From: Massospora cicadina
Lineage: Eukaryota; Entomophthoromycota; Entomophthoromycetes; Entomophthorales; Entomophthoraceae
DNA length: 64,000 nt
Reading direction: 5' to 3'
Assembly: GCA_022478985.1 (NCBI GenBank)
Contig: JAKSZP010012222.1
Coordinates: 21,301 to 85,300, forward strand
Positions 22,876-33,803 of the stretch are shown piece by piece (the stretch's first letter is position 1; each line of letters begins with the position of its first letter). The notes beneath the pieces were generated by a model that saw nothing but the letters and a program-made list of their open reading frames with translations, ran no database searches and was not told where the DNA came from. The position numbers were made by a program, and so were the translations under genes.

Positions 22876-24043
22876 ATGTCAAATTCCAAATATCGCTACC
22901 AGCATATCCTCAATTTTCTGTCTGATCCAGACCTCCGTATCTTCAAGCAGATGAGTCAGGATGCTCGAGGAACCTCTTTTATGGTCCTTCCAGGACTCAT
23001 ACGCCTAGTCTGGTGCAAGCAGCTAGTCCTTCCATCAAATTACTAGAAATGGTAACTAATTCTTCCAAAACCAGGCTGGCCATCATTTTGAACAACTCTC
23101 AGCTGACTTTTCCCCCTGCAGTTAAGTCCAGAGTTGGACTTCAAAACCCTCCTGGATTCAACTCCTTTCACTGATGCTCTGAACATCATAATAGATGCTC
23201 TGGAGACTATGTCAGTTGCTCTGGATTGGTCATTTCTGGCCAGGTTGGACCTGCTCCCCGAGTTTCTTTTCTGACTCAGTCAATTTTACAAACCCGCTGT
23301 TCTGGTCTCCAAGCTCTCAATTGGTAACAGCATTCACTTTGAGCTCCCCTATGCTGAACTCTGGACACAAGCCACCGAGGCTTTGACATTAGCACTGAAT
23401 CTCTCTGATCTTGATAACCTTCTGGATCAGGATACTGACAGTTATGCTCTTTGCTTTGATGGCCAAGCTCTAAAGTTTGTCCACAAAGCTTCCTGGCTTA
23501 CATGGTTTCCACTGTTCATTCAGCTTTAGCTTCTGCAAAGCCCATAGTCACTGCTTGCAGGATGCAATCTGTTCTCTGCACAACTATCTCTTCTCTGGAG
23601 CTTCTCATCAGTATCTTCCGCTGATGGCATTGATAGGGGGCATGATTCAGCAACCCCCGTCGAGGTATCCCTTGTTCATTGCAGCCCACATGTCTGGTGT
23701 CCATAATGAAGCCCTTTGGCAAATGCTCAGGACAAACTTTCTGGCTCTGGTGCTGTATCAGGATTACTTGGGGTTATTTACCAATTGCCTCTTTCTATAC
23801 TGGTGCTTTCCTCCCCACTCCAGGGTTTTGCGATTAGCTTCCTCTGACATCTCAATTTCCCTTCCCCTAGTCACTTTTTCTCAGGGCTTGGCGTCCACTC
23901 AAAGAACTTGGTTTCATGTAGGACTCACCCTCACAAGCGTCTGATTGCATATTAATTTGATGGGCTGTTTATTCCTACTGCGATCCATCCTCCCTCCCCC
24001 AAGAGGCAACATAGGCGGAATCATCCCCATACTGAGGACAATC
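22876..24043 (+). pseudogene. Unit U coding sequence, family not recognised
   Basis: The ATG at 22876 opens 56 codons starting MSNSKYRYQHILNFL and including SFMVLPGLIRLVWCKQLVLP. It stops at 23044. A stretch starting GTAACT (23052) and ending TTTTCCCCCTGCAG looks like a fungal intron of about 70 bases. Beyond it, SPELDFKTLLDSTPF, LIIDALETMSVALDW-like helix, LPYAELWTQATEALTLALNL and HNYLFSGASHQYLPLMALIG follow in changing frames. The composition is leucine-rich and helical. I recognise no domain. It is broken, so it is a pseudogene whatever its origin. Confidence 0.45.
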
Positions 24044-24045
24044 TT

Positions 24046-24078
24046 CAAAAATAAAAATAAAAATAAAAATAAAAAATA
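24046..24078 (+). repeat. (AAAAT)n microsatellite tail
   Basis: About six AAAAT units end unit U. Such tails mark the 3' ends of many retroposed sequences. It could also be replication slippage in AT-rich DNA. Confidence 0.8.
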
Positions 24079-24159
24079 TTGGCTTTTTTATCTATTTATT
24101 TAATAATCTTTTTTTCCCAATATCTTTTATCAATTTTTATCTTTATTCTTCTTTTTTAC

Positions 24160-24372
24160 TATGGGACTTAACCTTGTTTTGGTTCAGCGGTCCATCTTAT
24201 CCCCCAAATTGGGTCCTGGGTATTTAAACCTGCCAGTTTCCATGGTTCAGAGATCCTTTTTTTGGACTTAACCATCTATATTGGTCCAGAGGTTCTTTTT
24301 TTTGAACTTGACCTAATCATCAGGATATGTCCAACTTAATGGTTCATCAGGCCTTTTTGAACTCTTTTTTTC
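24160..24372 (-). repeat. Three imperfect repeats at the Gyp-5 integrase C-terminus
   Basis: On the plus strand a unit resembling GGACTTAACC, then TGGTTCAGAGGTTC, then a T7-T8 run occurs three times with variable spacing. On the coding (minus) strand each unit begins KKR (KKRISEPW, KKRTSGPI, KKRVQKG). This may be a repeated basic C-terminal tail, or an untranslated tandem repeat beyond integrase. Confidence 0.45.
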
Positions 24373-24399
24373 ATTGATCCAACACTTTAGATACTTAGC

Positions 24400-25499
24400 A
24401 TGGACTAAATTTACAACTCTTCCATCCAAGAGATTCTTGATGGAGTAGCATTGGTCACCATCTTGGCGATTACTTCAAATGGACCCAACCACAATGCATC
24501 TAATTTGGTTCCTCATCTAAAGCCATGAATATCACAATAGGCAAAATTTTCCGCTATTTGATATTCGTCTAATGCTAATCAGTTCTTGTCATCCATCGAT
24601 TTCACTTTTATCATTTTCTTCAAGGTTGTAATGAATGCTTTTGATTGCATATCAATCAGGATACTCTTCTGTCAGTTCAGGTTTTGCTCGGTACTCATCC
24701 CTGATGTAGGTTCCACCACCAAATATAAAATTGGCGGCAACGCGGCCTTTCACCCATATAATAATTCAAATTACATCTTTCCTGTCGCTGCATGATGACT
24801 AATGTTATAGGTGGACATCACCAAACTCAGGTACGTTCCCCACACAGAAGTTCTCACTCAACTAGCTTCCTTAGCGTCGTGGCCAGCATCCCATTGACAC
24901 GTTCTACCAGTCCATTTGTCTTCAGCTAGTATGGCACTGACATGACTTCTTGAATCCCCGTTTTTTGTTTAACCTTGGGATCACATGAGATGTGAAGTTG
25001 GTCCCATTGTCATTCAGCAGGGCTTGCGCACATCCATGCCGGTATACTACTTGATCCAGGATGATTCTCGCAGTACTGGTACCGTCTACTATGGTTAGGG
25101 CCTTTGTTTCACCCATCTCATCAGATGGTTGATGGAAACTATGATGTACTTGACTTCCCCTGTGCTCATCATCAGCGGTCCCATCACATCAATGAACACC
25201 GTGTGCAAGGCAAATCCAGAGAGGACAATTCAATATACAGTTGTATTCTTGTATGGTTTATGCATCTGGCACTAAACGCAACAAACCAGATGATCCGCGA
25301 CATCATTGTTGATTGATTTCCAGTAATAGTACTGGCGAATATGGTCGGTTGTTTTTCTCAGGCCTCCATGCCCAACAACCTTGTGAGCTGCTTGTACTAT
25401 AACTTCTCTTTCTGATGGTTTTGGGATAATAGCCGCTTCCCTTTGATCATCTTGAATACTCGTCCATCCATAGTCTTGGTGTTTTCCATCGCTTTCCAA
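24400..25499 (-). pseudogene. Gyp-5 integrase
   Basis: The H2C2 zinc module is visible as HKVVGHGGLRKTTDHIRQYY, then DHLVCCV-CQMHK (about 25390-25260). The core starts FIDVMGPLMM, VKYIIVSINHLMRWV (catalytic Asp in FIDV). Downstream are PTSHLM, and after breaks MSTYNISHHAATGKM and ELLYG. A GPY/F-like module, WLGPFEVIAKM, is read near 24480. It ends in a basic tail made of three imperfect repeats (24160-24370). Confidence 0.82.
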
Positions 25500-25559
25500 A
25501 GCGCACCTTGGATTTCTTAGGGCTCATCCCGGATTATTACTTTGACCACTCTCTGGAAT

Positions 25560-26220
25560 AGCTCATCCACCTAAGGGTATACCAACTGGACATTTGGCAA
25601 CCGCGATAAGCCATCCACGTTCTGATTAGAAGCCCCCTGCTCAGTGGACTATCTTATAATTATAAGCCTGAAGCTTAATTACCCATTGAAACCATTTGTC
25701 CTTCAGGTTCCCATAGATTGTGCAGCCGATGCAATGAAGAGTGGTCCGTCAGCACCTTAAAGTGATTCCTTGGACATACAACCAAAACTGCTTGCATGAG
25801 TATATGACCACAAGGCATTCCCGCCCAGTCATGATGTAGTTTCTCTCAGCAGATGAGATTGTCCGGCTCACATATACCACCAGATGCTCATCCCCAAGCT
25901 CATCTAATTGGTTCACTATGGTGCTGATCACTGTCAATAAAGCATCGGTTTGAATGATAAACTCCAAATTGAAATTTGGATTTTTCAGAATCAGCAAATC
26001 TATCAAATACTGGTTTAACTCATAAAAGGAGTCTTGAGCCTCTTCATTCCATATGATTCTTTTTTCAGATCCTTTATTGAATGGAATAATGGCTCAGCTA
26101 TTCAGGTGAAGCAAAAATTATTCTTCTATAGTATCCGAGCATCCCAAAGAATACTTGGATGTCTCTGACACTCGTTGGTACAGCCATATGCTCTATAGCT
26201 ACTATCTTCTGGGTTTGCAG
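25560..26220 (-). pseudogene. Gyp-5 RNase H
   Basis: The connection segment VAVPTSVRDIQVFFGMLGYY (read near 26190-26130) leads into RNase H: FQFGVYHSNRCF (degraded TDAS motif), HLVVYVSRTISSAERNYIM, ECLVVIYSCKQFWLYV and VLTDHSSLHRLHNLWEPEG. Order and spacing are those of Ty3 elements. The first catalytic Asp is lost. Confidence 0.82.
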
Positions 26221-26279
26221 CTTAAATTTACTTAATTTGATTACAAAACTCAAGTATTTCAACTCTTTCTTGAAGAAGT

Positions 26280-26840
26280 GACACTTCCTTAGCTTGTCTT
26301 CAGGTTAGCCATGGACAGTCGCTTAAAAACTTCTTGAAAGTGGTGCAAGTGGTCAGTAAACGTTCTTCTGAACGCATTGATATAGTCCAGATATACCAGG
26401 ATGCACGACTACTTCAGGTCTCTTAATATCGCATCCAGGCCTTTTGGAACGTCACAGGCGCATTACAGAGACCCTGGAGCATCCTCGTCGGCTGGTATAA
26501 CCCCTGCGTGGTAATAATCACGCATTTTTCTTGGTCTTACTCTGGCAAGTCGATCTGCCAATATCCCAAGATTAGATCCATCACAGAGAAATACTTTGTT
26601 TCTCTAAACGATCCAGTGCATCATCAATCCTTGGTGGGGGTATGAATCCTTCTTCATAATTTTGTTTAGCCTCCGGTAGTCAATCACCACCTGGTTTGAT
26701 CCATCCTTCTTCTTCAAAATCAGAATTGGACTCATCCAAGGACTTGACGACGGAACTAGAAGCCCATGCTTCACTAGTTTGCTGATCTCATCCTCCACTA
26801 CCGCTTCAGAGGCTTAGGATCTTCAGACTGATCTCATCCT
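26280..26840 (-). pseudogene. Gyp-5 reverse transcriptase
   Basis: The fingers read EDEISKLVKHGLLVPSSSPW, then SPILILKKKDG, VVIDYRRLNKI and KKDSYPHQG. The palm reads FSVMDLILGYWQIDLPE, then a broken stretch, then CILVYLDYINAF near 26390. The second catalytic Asp of YLDD is Tyr here, so the enzyme would be dead even without the frameshifts. The thumb follows with KCHFFKKELKYLSFVI. Confidence 0.88.
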
Positions 26841-27499
26841 TATCAGTAAATTTTTCCCGGTGTTGACCTTGTAGATTACATCTTGTGCACATCCCAAATT
26901 GTGGTCGTCCTGAGCAAACACTTCCCAATATTTCTTGAATAGTTCAAGCACCTCTTCCTGCTGCCTACCGGTAGATCAGTGAGCTGCTCCTGATCAACCA
27001 ATAGGTTGTGCTTTTGGCTACCCTGGCCAGTAATCCCCTTTCATCAAGAGACCCAAAATCATGAAATCATCTCATTTTTGGCCATCAGGATCAGATAAAT
27101 AAAAGCGATGATCTGATTCCTTTTATTCTTCATTGGTTTTTCACTTAAATTCGCCAGGAGAACTTGAATTTCTCCATGGAGTGGCATTATTATCCCAGGA
27201 GCTACTCATGGCTCACTCTAGACTTCTTCAAGTGGCTTCCAACCTCCCCATACACCATCTCAGGAATCTCCAAAGTCAACCCAGTGCTGACTATTATCTG
27301 CAATCTGGCCAGTATGGTCCTTTCTTTCTTGACCCTTAATGGAATCCCCCAGTTTTACAGGATTTCCGCTAGCATCCCATGTTGCTTCATACCAACTAAT
27401 TGGTATCAAATTGGTACAATTCTGTCATTGTATATCAGATTAATGAAGTTGTTTCTCCGATTCAATGGAGCTTCACAGTCCTTCTGGTATACCAATGGT

Positions 27500-27840
27500 A
27501 ACATCTGACCCAGTATGGTCAACATATTATTCCTCGAAATTACATCTAACTCTGTACTTCCATAGAAACTCTTTTCCAATAAGGATATCATAGATCTGGT
27601 TCGCCAAAACTATTGATGGTGCAGATATTATCAATGACCAGAATCATAGTGGCAGCGCACTATACGCTCCACAGGAAATGGTGGTGTTTGGCTCAGTCAT
27701 CCCATATTCTCTCTTGTGCTCCAAGTCCGGCGAGATCTTCATCCTCTTTACCATCTTGGTCAAGACAATATTGATGGGCGCTCCACTGTCAACAATTGCC
27801 CTCACCCTCACTCAATTCACTTGTATATCTATATATGTAC
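27500..27840 (-). pseudogene. Gyp-5 aspartic protease
   Basis: AIVDSGAPINIVLTKM near 27805 holds an intact D-S-G catalytic triad in the standard retropepsin context (L-x-DTGAxxNxIS). After a frame change YDILIGKEFLWKYR follows (about 27600), the conserved xDILIGxxFL motif. It lies between gag and RT. Confidence 0.85.
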
Positions 27841-28289
27841 ATTTGGAATACTGTAATATAGTATTTACTGAGTGAATGACGGCGTTATTAGCCAAATCTA
27901 GGGTGTGAATAATTTGCGCCTATAATTCAGGAAATGATTCCTTTATTGCGCCAAGAGGGATAGACAGATTAACCTCATCTAAACAGATGTCTGATAACTC
28001 TTCAGGATTCTTGGTGGATTAAATTTTCTCTGCCAGTTGTCAGGCGTACAGCTGGGCAACTTCCTGAATTATTTCAGGGTCAATTCTCTTCACCCCGGCT
28101 CTAGTCATGGCAATCACATCCATATTGACCACTTGGTAAAGCTGATCCTGCTCATCGTCTATGAACATATTGCTAGTATCTTTTTCATCATTCATGATAT
28201 CAAGAGGAACAGGTTTCTCTGCAACTCTAGACTGTTCCTTGTCTAGGCAGTGGGCCCTTTTCCTGAATCCTTGGTGGCTGCTGTCTCCT

Positions 28290-29517
28290 TGGCCTAGACC
28301 ACATTAATCTGATCCTTCAGCTTTTTACAGTGTATGGTGAAATGTCCTCTCCCGCCACACTGATAGCAGACCTTCTCTTTCTTGATTAACCAAACTGAAT
28401 TCTTTGGGCTTATTTCTTAGCACAGTTCGATTGGTAGCATCTTTTGCTCAATTTGTTTCCCTTGTGGGATTTGGATTTCGTACCATATTGGACTTGTAAC
28501 TTATATTTGGGGCATCAAATGTCGCTCAAAAAGTCTTCAAATTGTCTACCATTTGTGAGGTAGTTATCTCTGTTGCGAACATGGAATACAACATTTGATG
28601 CAAATCATGATAGGGCCAAAAGGCCACTTGCAAAGCAATTCTAGAATCAAAGTCATCCAATACTTTATCTCTGGCCAGGATCTGTGACTCCTAGCAAGAC
28701 TGATCTGCGAAGCTAACAAGAGACTCATCTTTATGGAACTAAATTCCCATAAATTCTTACTTGCATTTTGACATGCAGGTTAAATCCCTAACTCCTTCAT
28801 TATGGCCACCTTTGCCTTGGCATATGACCTACTGTCCCCCTCCAAGTGGGGTAACACTAAGGATTTTGCAGTCAGTGTCCAGGCAGTTCATGACTGTCAA
28901 CGCCTTTTGACAATCTCCAGAGCCATTCATTGTCATGTCAAACAGTCAGAAAAATGCTGAGGCATTATCCCTATGGAATGTTGGCAATTTTGTCATTGCC
29001 CTATATTATTCTGAGTCATTTCTGTAAATTTCTATTGGTTTGGCTACTTGGCTAACTCAAGGGAGTGACTTCAGGCATCATCTCCAAAAGGGCATTGAAA
29101 GCGGGTGGCATATTCCTTGGGGTATTCAACTTCACAAGTATTATGCGAGGACTTCTCTCTTCAGCATCGCTTTACCATATTGGGATCACAAGCACATCTG
29201 TGAGCTTTAAGTTCCTCCACTTGTTTGATTAATTTCTCAATATCCACACCAAACTTACTTAAACGAACGCATCTGCTTCTCGCTCCAGTTTCAGGTATAA
29301 AACCTGGAAAACAAGGTCCCCTTCTTTATTCTTCAACAAGTTTACTTTGCCGAGTAACTAGTTCCTGGAGGTTGGCTACATTCTCTACTCCTTCCTCCAC
29401 CTTGGCGACTCATTCTTCCAAGGCCACAAACTCCCGATGATCCGCTGAGTTTAAGGCATTATGATTCACAGTGGCAATTTTTGTCCACAGAATGCGTAGT
29501 TCTTCTTTGTACAACAT
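28290..29517 (-). pseudogene. Gyp-5 gag with CCHC knuckle
   Basis: The ATG at 29517 begins MLYKEELRILWTKIATV, a charged helical start, followed by more helical sequence. A capsid-like middle contains FHKDESLVSFADQSC and PYHDLHQMLYSMFA. It ends with VCYQCGGRGHFTIHCKKL (about 28380-28325), a perfect C-x2-C-x4-H-x4-C knuckle. The protein would package element RNA. Several stops and frame changes break it, but the order is clear. Confidence 0.85.
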
Positions 29518-29542
29518 TATAATAGATTCTTCACTCAACTAC

Positions 29543-29559
29543 CCCTGTAGTGAGCACCA
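29543..29559 (-). promoter_or_regulatory. Gyp-5 primer binding site
   Basis: On the minus strand TGGTGCTCACTACAGGG lies three bases from the LTR end. It is identical to the PBS of Gyp-6 and similar to those of Gyp-3 and Gyp-4. The implied primer tRNA ends CCCTGTAGTGAGCACCA. Confidence 0.8.
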
Positions 29560-29562
29560 AAT

Positions 29563-30710
29563 TATAATAATTTATTCTAGGTTGATTATCGGCCATTAAC
29601 CCAATAACCTTTTTACTGCACAGGTTTGATTTCCTCATGCACTTCGTCATGTTGTATAAAATATATTAATTGATAAATAGTATGGAGACTATTATCTGTA
29701 GATGAGATTGAACTATTATAAGGCCCAACGCTTGCCCAGTATTTCCAATTCAATACTCTGTAAGTCATACTCATAGGGATTCGTTCCCTATACTCTTGTC
29801 CACCCAATCTTTGTTAAGATACCTCAATGACAGTCTCTCTCAGCCCAACACACAGTCGGCAGCTATCCCTGATTGTGGTCCCTTATTCACTAGATTCCCT
29901 CTCCAATTATTACTCTTCTCTATGATAGTCTTCCTATTATTTCCTTCTGCATAAAATATCCTTAAGATAGAATGGCACAATAGAATCTGATAGTCTAACA
30001 AAACACTGAATTGATATTATAACTGTAGGTAAGGCTTTTCTAATTACTGTTTTTTACAAAATAATGTTTTTATTATAGTAAATCCTAGATATTTATATAG
30101 TAGGGGATTCGGCTGTCTAACCCTCAGTTGACACCTCTTCAATGAAATAGCAGCCATTGCCATTGAATCACCCATCCTCGTCTCAGCAGTGATGGTCTTC
30201 CCCATCCTGGCTAGGATTCCATTGTCAGACATCCTTAAGACCTCAAATGGAAAGAGTTGGAAAATGTGTTCCAAAATTTTTCTCTTGATCTAAGCAAACC
30301 AACCCTTAACTGGTAGCGACCTGCTTAGGTAATGGGATTTATACCCATTATGGCAGATAACTTCACCAACCAATCGATTCACTAGTTACAGGTGGCATCA
30401 CTCACCTCACAACTCGCTATTCATTCCCAATCAGTCAGTGATGAAACCCGACCAATCCTAAATTGGTACACCTGATAGTTAATCACTATCAGATGACCCC
30501 ATTTCATTGGCAACTCCACCTGATGAGATCTCGAGTATTCATATGGATTGATCACAGATGGTATGACCAGGTGAACATATCAAAAATCCTCAACCATAGT
30601 TCTTCCAAAACTTGGGTCAACCAATTTCTGATTCACTTCTCCTCTGGGAATTTTCCCCTAGCAATACCAGGTAATCTAGCAGGTTGGGAATATGGGAAAA
30701 AATCCCAACG
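29563..30710 (-). repeat. Gyp-5 5' LTR
   Basis: 1,148 bp, very similar to 19237-20381. The terminal bases read TATAATAATTT and CCCAACG, where the partner has TGTAAAAATTT and CCCAACA, so both ends carry point changes. The right flank is the TSD CATAC. The sense TATA box (CTATATAAATA) is near 30100. Confidence 0.92.
30044..30232 (-). CDS. Small ORF inside Gyp-5 5' LTR (62 codons)
   Basis: ATG at 30232 to a stop at 30044 encodes MSDNGILARMGKTITAE... ending in KTLFCKKQ. The peptide is alignable with the Gyp-1 LTR ORF (5666-5836), with conservative changes such as R/K and I/V. The reading passes through the TATA region, so most of it lies in U3. The family is unknown. It may be an accessory LTR protein or a chance ORF over conserved promoter DNA. 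Confidence 0.4.
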   Translation of the reverse strand: MSDNGILARMGKTITAETRMGDSMAMAAISLKRCQLRVRQPNPLLYKYLGFTIIKTLFCKKQ

Positions 30711-30715
30711 CATAC

Positions 30716-31840
30716 CCATCTGGGGCTTCCTCACTTGACTCATCAACTGTCTTACTGACTATTTTAACTGCTTTTCTCAACATCATCCTGTAGGGCCCAC
30801 AGATTTTGGTTCATTTGAATAGTGGAGGCAGGAACAGAGTATGTGGTAGTAGGCAAAATGGGAGCTGCTTGGGGGTGAACTGTGGGCTAAGCCTGATTCT
30901 GATTGCCTTAGGTGAATTCAGGTGAGTGATGTAGCTGTGAATTGTGGTAGGTGTAGATCTTCCACTCTGCCAAGAGAGTGAGTATGTTGGGTGAGAGGGG
31001 GCAAAAAACACCCTATTCAGATGCTGCTAGAAAGATTGTAGAGACAGGACCAGATGAAGAAGCATGTGGAAGGATTTTTTAGTATAGATGAATCCAAAAC
31101 AGAGGGGAAAAATAGGTGACCATTGTCAACTTGAGCCCAAAAGATATGATCTGGTGCTTCCACAATGTGAGCACATGGGGATATTTGTTAGGTAATGTCA
31201 GAGTGGTGTGGGGTGATGTTGGCAGTAGCTCAAGGGTCAACAAGGCACTCTGCACCAGAAGGAATGGTGAAGACGTGGTTTGGTTGAGAGTCATAAGCCC
31301 TGACATCAGCTGCTCATATAGAATTTAGGTGTGGGAGGTGAGAAGAGGCTAGAAAATGACACCATCAATGTGGTGTCAGAATAAAGGTGAGTACAGGTAG
31401 TAGCATTATGTAATTTATAAATCAAAGTAGTAAACACCGCTGCTGCAGCGTCCTCCTCCATCTAGAAGCTTATATCAACAAAAGAAAGAGCAGGAATTGA
31501 TAAAATAAGCTGGTTCAAAGGCAGCATTGGAAAGTTTAACAATTGATTTGTCAGCTTATGGGAATAAACACCTTTAGTCAACTTGGAGGCAAAATCAAAT
31601 GTTGGACTGAGGAAGGGCAAGAGGATGGTGATATGATGGGTGGATGCGTGCAAGGTGAAGCACTAAGTCCTGTGAGGAACAAGTTGGACAGAAGAGTTTT
31701 GTGGGTATTTAAGCCCATTTAAATGCATTTCCCCAAAGGGCAGAGAATTCTAGGTGGTGGAGCACCGCTGCCCCACACTGGGTTGGCAGGCAGCAGATCT
31801 GAGGACATCAAATAGGAAAAGAACATGGACAGATGATGGT
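30716..31840 (-). pseudogene. D-a ORF1-like gene, N-terminal part
   Basis: From a start near 31810 (sense ATGTCCTCAGATCTG) the N-terminal Pro/Ala-rich region, a LINE ORF1-like segment and an IFWAQVDNGH stretch can be followed. The last aligns with FFWAQVNIGR just before the knuckle of D-b. The Cys residues of the knuckle are replaced. Gyp-5 interrupts the gene at its left end. Confidence 0.65.
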
Positions 31841-31900
31841 GGATAAAAGTCTTTTTATCAAAGTTTTCTCAAGAGAGAGATCAAGTTAAAGGAAAAAAAC

Positions 31901-32553
31901 ATATTTAATATATTCTTTTCCCCATTAATGATTCTGTAAGCTGTATGACAAAGTGTATTTTCTGGTTTTTTAAAAATTATATATCGCTGAGGTGCTAATC
32001 TTTTGCCTAGAAACCTCCCAATTATGAGAGCAGAAGTGCCTCACCTGGGCTAAAACATATGTAATAAAGTTAATTCAAGGGCTGAAAAAACTTGGGGATC
32101 TTTATTAACCACTGCCATAATTCATAGAGGATTGGCATTGGTTTATGAACTCGACTAATAGTTGAGTATGGCCAGGAGATACCCTAGAGGTATAAAATAT
32201 TATTGCCAGGCCTTGAAATAAAATTATATTACTATAATCATCTTTTTCATCTTGTATTATACTATCTTATATAGTATTCTTTAATTATATCTTCATATTA
32301 AGAATTCCAGATGAGCGTTAAAGGGGAGCTTTTCATAATTCTCTGCACCAGGAGAGTTTTAAATTAGAAAAAGAAATCATACCCAGAAGATACAATAAAA
32401 ATAAAATAATCTTGTTTTAGCTTTGTGAGCTTCAGAAGGATTAGTAAATACCATAAGATACTTAGCAGAATCAAGTTTAGGTAATCCAAAACTCATCATA
32501 AGTATCAAAGCAGAAGTATATCAACTAAGTGAGTAAATCCACAAAACTTAACA
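31901..32553 (+). repeat. Gyp-4 5' LTR, second half
   Basis: Aligns with 46530-47171. Shared blocks are TATTCTTTTCCC, ATACCCTAGAGGTATAAAAT (a TATA box near 32191), CTTCATATTAAGAA, TACCCAGAAGA and the end ACTTAACA. The repeated ATTTAA on both sides of D-a is a likely target duplication. Confidence 0.88.
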
Positions 32554-32555
32554 AG

Positions 32556-32573
32556 TGGTGATCACTAAAAACC
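32556..32573 (+). promoter_or_regulatory. Gyp-4 primer binding site
   Basis: TGGTGATCACTAAAAACC begins two bases after the 5' LTR end. It is a variant of the TGGTGCTCACTACAGG motif seen at the PBS of the other Ty3 elements here. Confidence 0.65.
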
Positions 32574-32970
32574 ACATTACACACTTAATATGGATACTTA
32601 TCCAGATACCTGGCAGAATCTGCCAGAAGAATCAATGAAAAAAATATGAAAACCAGTGCCCAAGAAATCAATGAGTACTTTAGCACTGCTTGGCAAAACA
32701 CTGAGAATAGTACTTTGTACTCCTTAGCTCTCAACACTGCAGGAGGAGAGCATGTAGACTCAACAGACATATTAATTTACCTCAGAAAGTGTAAAGGAAA
32801 TGATGGATATACTCATTCATAGGTAAAGAATCTGCACATCTCATGTGGACTAATCCTTTGGTCTGTTTTTTATTACTTTAGGGATCAGGCTTTAAAAATG
32901 AAATTTATATGTTGTACTGAGAGGTAACAAAATCAACTCTGGCTAGACGCCTCTCTTATACACAAGCAAC

Positions 32971-33420
32971 TGTTGATACTTTACCCTTTTAAGAATAAAC
33001 CTTATCCTGGGGTAAACCTCGACACTTCTCTTAAGGCCAAGTCTCAGTAATTATGCTGAAAATCCTAATAGAATATAACAATATATCACAAAAAGGTCTA
33101 GATCCTCATAGGATGATGTCCTACCAAATTGAGATAAAATCATTCCTATCTGGAATCTATCAGGTGCTTAGTAGCAACATCGTTTGGATATTCCTTTAGG
33201 TAGTTGTATAATTGATCTGATATCTCTCTTATTAGATATCAGAATATCAACTTTTATTTATATTAATTAATATCTACCCTATAAAAGGGGTCCCAACTAT
33301 ATTAATAAAGATGTGAAATTTTAACTTCTATTTTTTAATAATCTAATTATTCATTCTTTAAGTTAGCCTACAAAGTGAACTTCTAAGGCCTGCCTTTTAA
33401 AAAAGGGTCAAATCCCAACA
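32971..33420 (+). repeat. Solo LTR, 450 bp, TSD GCAAC
   Basis: Begins TGTTGATACTTTACCCTTTT and ends AAAAAAGGGTCAAATCCCAACA-type sequence, so the termini are long imperfect inverted repeats (TGTTG-ACCCTTTT). It is flanked by GCAAC at 32966-32970 and 33421-33425. A TATA box CTATAAAAGG is near 33284, about 135 bases from the 3' end, so the LTR points to the plus strand. No internal region is present. It is a recombination product of a further LTR element family. Confidence 0.9.
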
Positions 33421-33803
33421 GCAACCAATGAGTTCTTGGGCAGTTTTGTACAAATTTCCATAAAGTATACCCAAAGGATTCTGGCTTAACAGAATCTAGA
33501 GATTACAAAGATATATAAAGTTCACGAGGAAGAGCAATCTTTCAAATGTAACCTACTAGATAAGCTAAATATAGCTTCACCAAAGCCAGAAAAGCCATAT
33601 CATCAATACAGAACATGCCAACAATGCTCATAGAGGACTGAGTACTTTGGAAGAACAACATAATGTTAGAGCTCTTAAGATTGCAGTCAAAACTCTCACT
33701 CATTATAGATTGACCAGTGAGCGGGTTCATAATATTAATAAATGCTTCAGAAATTGAATATACTTCAAATTTCTGTCTTCTTAGACTTAACTTCTGACTG
33801 AAG

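Larger units (their letters stand above)
22800..24078 (+). other. Unit U: unidentified plus-strand coding unit with (AAAAT)n end
   Basis: It lies between D-b and the Gyp-5 integrase, on the strand opposite to Gyp-5. A TATA-like CTATATAAG (22838) precedes a pyrimidine tract and an ATG at 22876. A broken but coding-like sequence follows, and the unit ends in about six AAAAT repeats (24046-24078). ATTGG occurs at both edges (22801 and about 24077), a possible short duplication. The A-rich tail suggests a retroposed gene or non-autonomous element. The alternative is an antisense ORF belonging to Gyp-5. Confidence 0.55.
19237..30710 (-). mobile_element. Gyp-5: Ty3/gypsy element inside D-a, TSD CATAC
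   Basis: LTRs at 19237-20381 (3') and 29563-30710 (5'), each about 1.15 kb and clearly alike. They are flanked by CATAC at 19232-19236 and 30711-30715. On the minus strand: PBS TGGTGCTCACTACAGGG at 29559-29543, gag from 29517, CCHC near 28360, protease near 27800, RT 26830-26280, RNase H 26000-25560, integrase 25499-24400 and polypurine tract GAGGAGGAATG beside the 3' LTR. D-b and unit U lie between integrase and the 3' LTR. Confidence 0.93.
18530..31900 (-). mobile_element. D-a: gag-only non-LTR element in the Gyp-4 5' LTR, split by Gyp-5
   Basis: Minus-strand D element. Its 3' part lies at 18530-19236 and its 5' part at 30716-31900. The two are separated by Gyp-5 with TSD CATAC. In sense, the 3' end reads GGTACTGTTCATCTCATGAT, then CCTCTAATAAA, a mutated form of the shared LINE/D tail. 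The 5' part ends with the D start region (ATGTCCTCAGATCTGCTGCC in sense). Joined, the parts are about 1.9 kb, the usual D length. Coding is badly broken, and the zinc knuckle is lost (compare 31145-31090). Confidence 0.82.
32554..33803 (+). other. Gyp-4 5' leader, with solo LTR inside
   Basis: Untranslated leader between the 5' LTR and gag. Apart from the PBS and the solo LTR at 32971-33420, no domain or strong motif is visible. Removing the solo LTR leaves about 800 bases. Confidence 0.6.
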
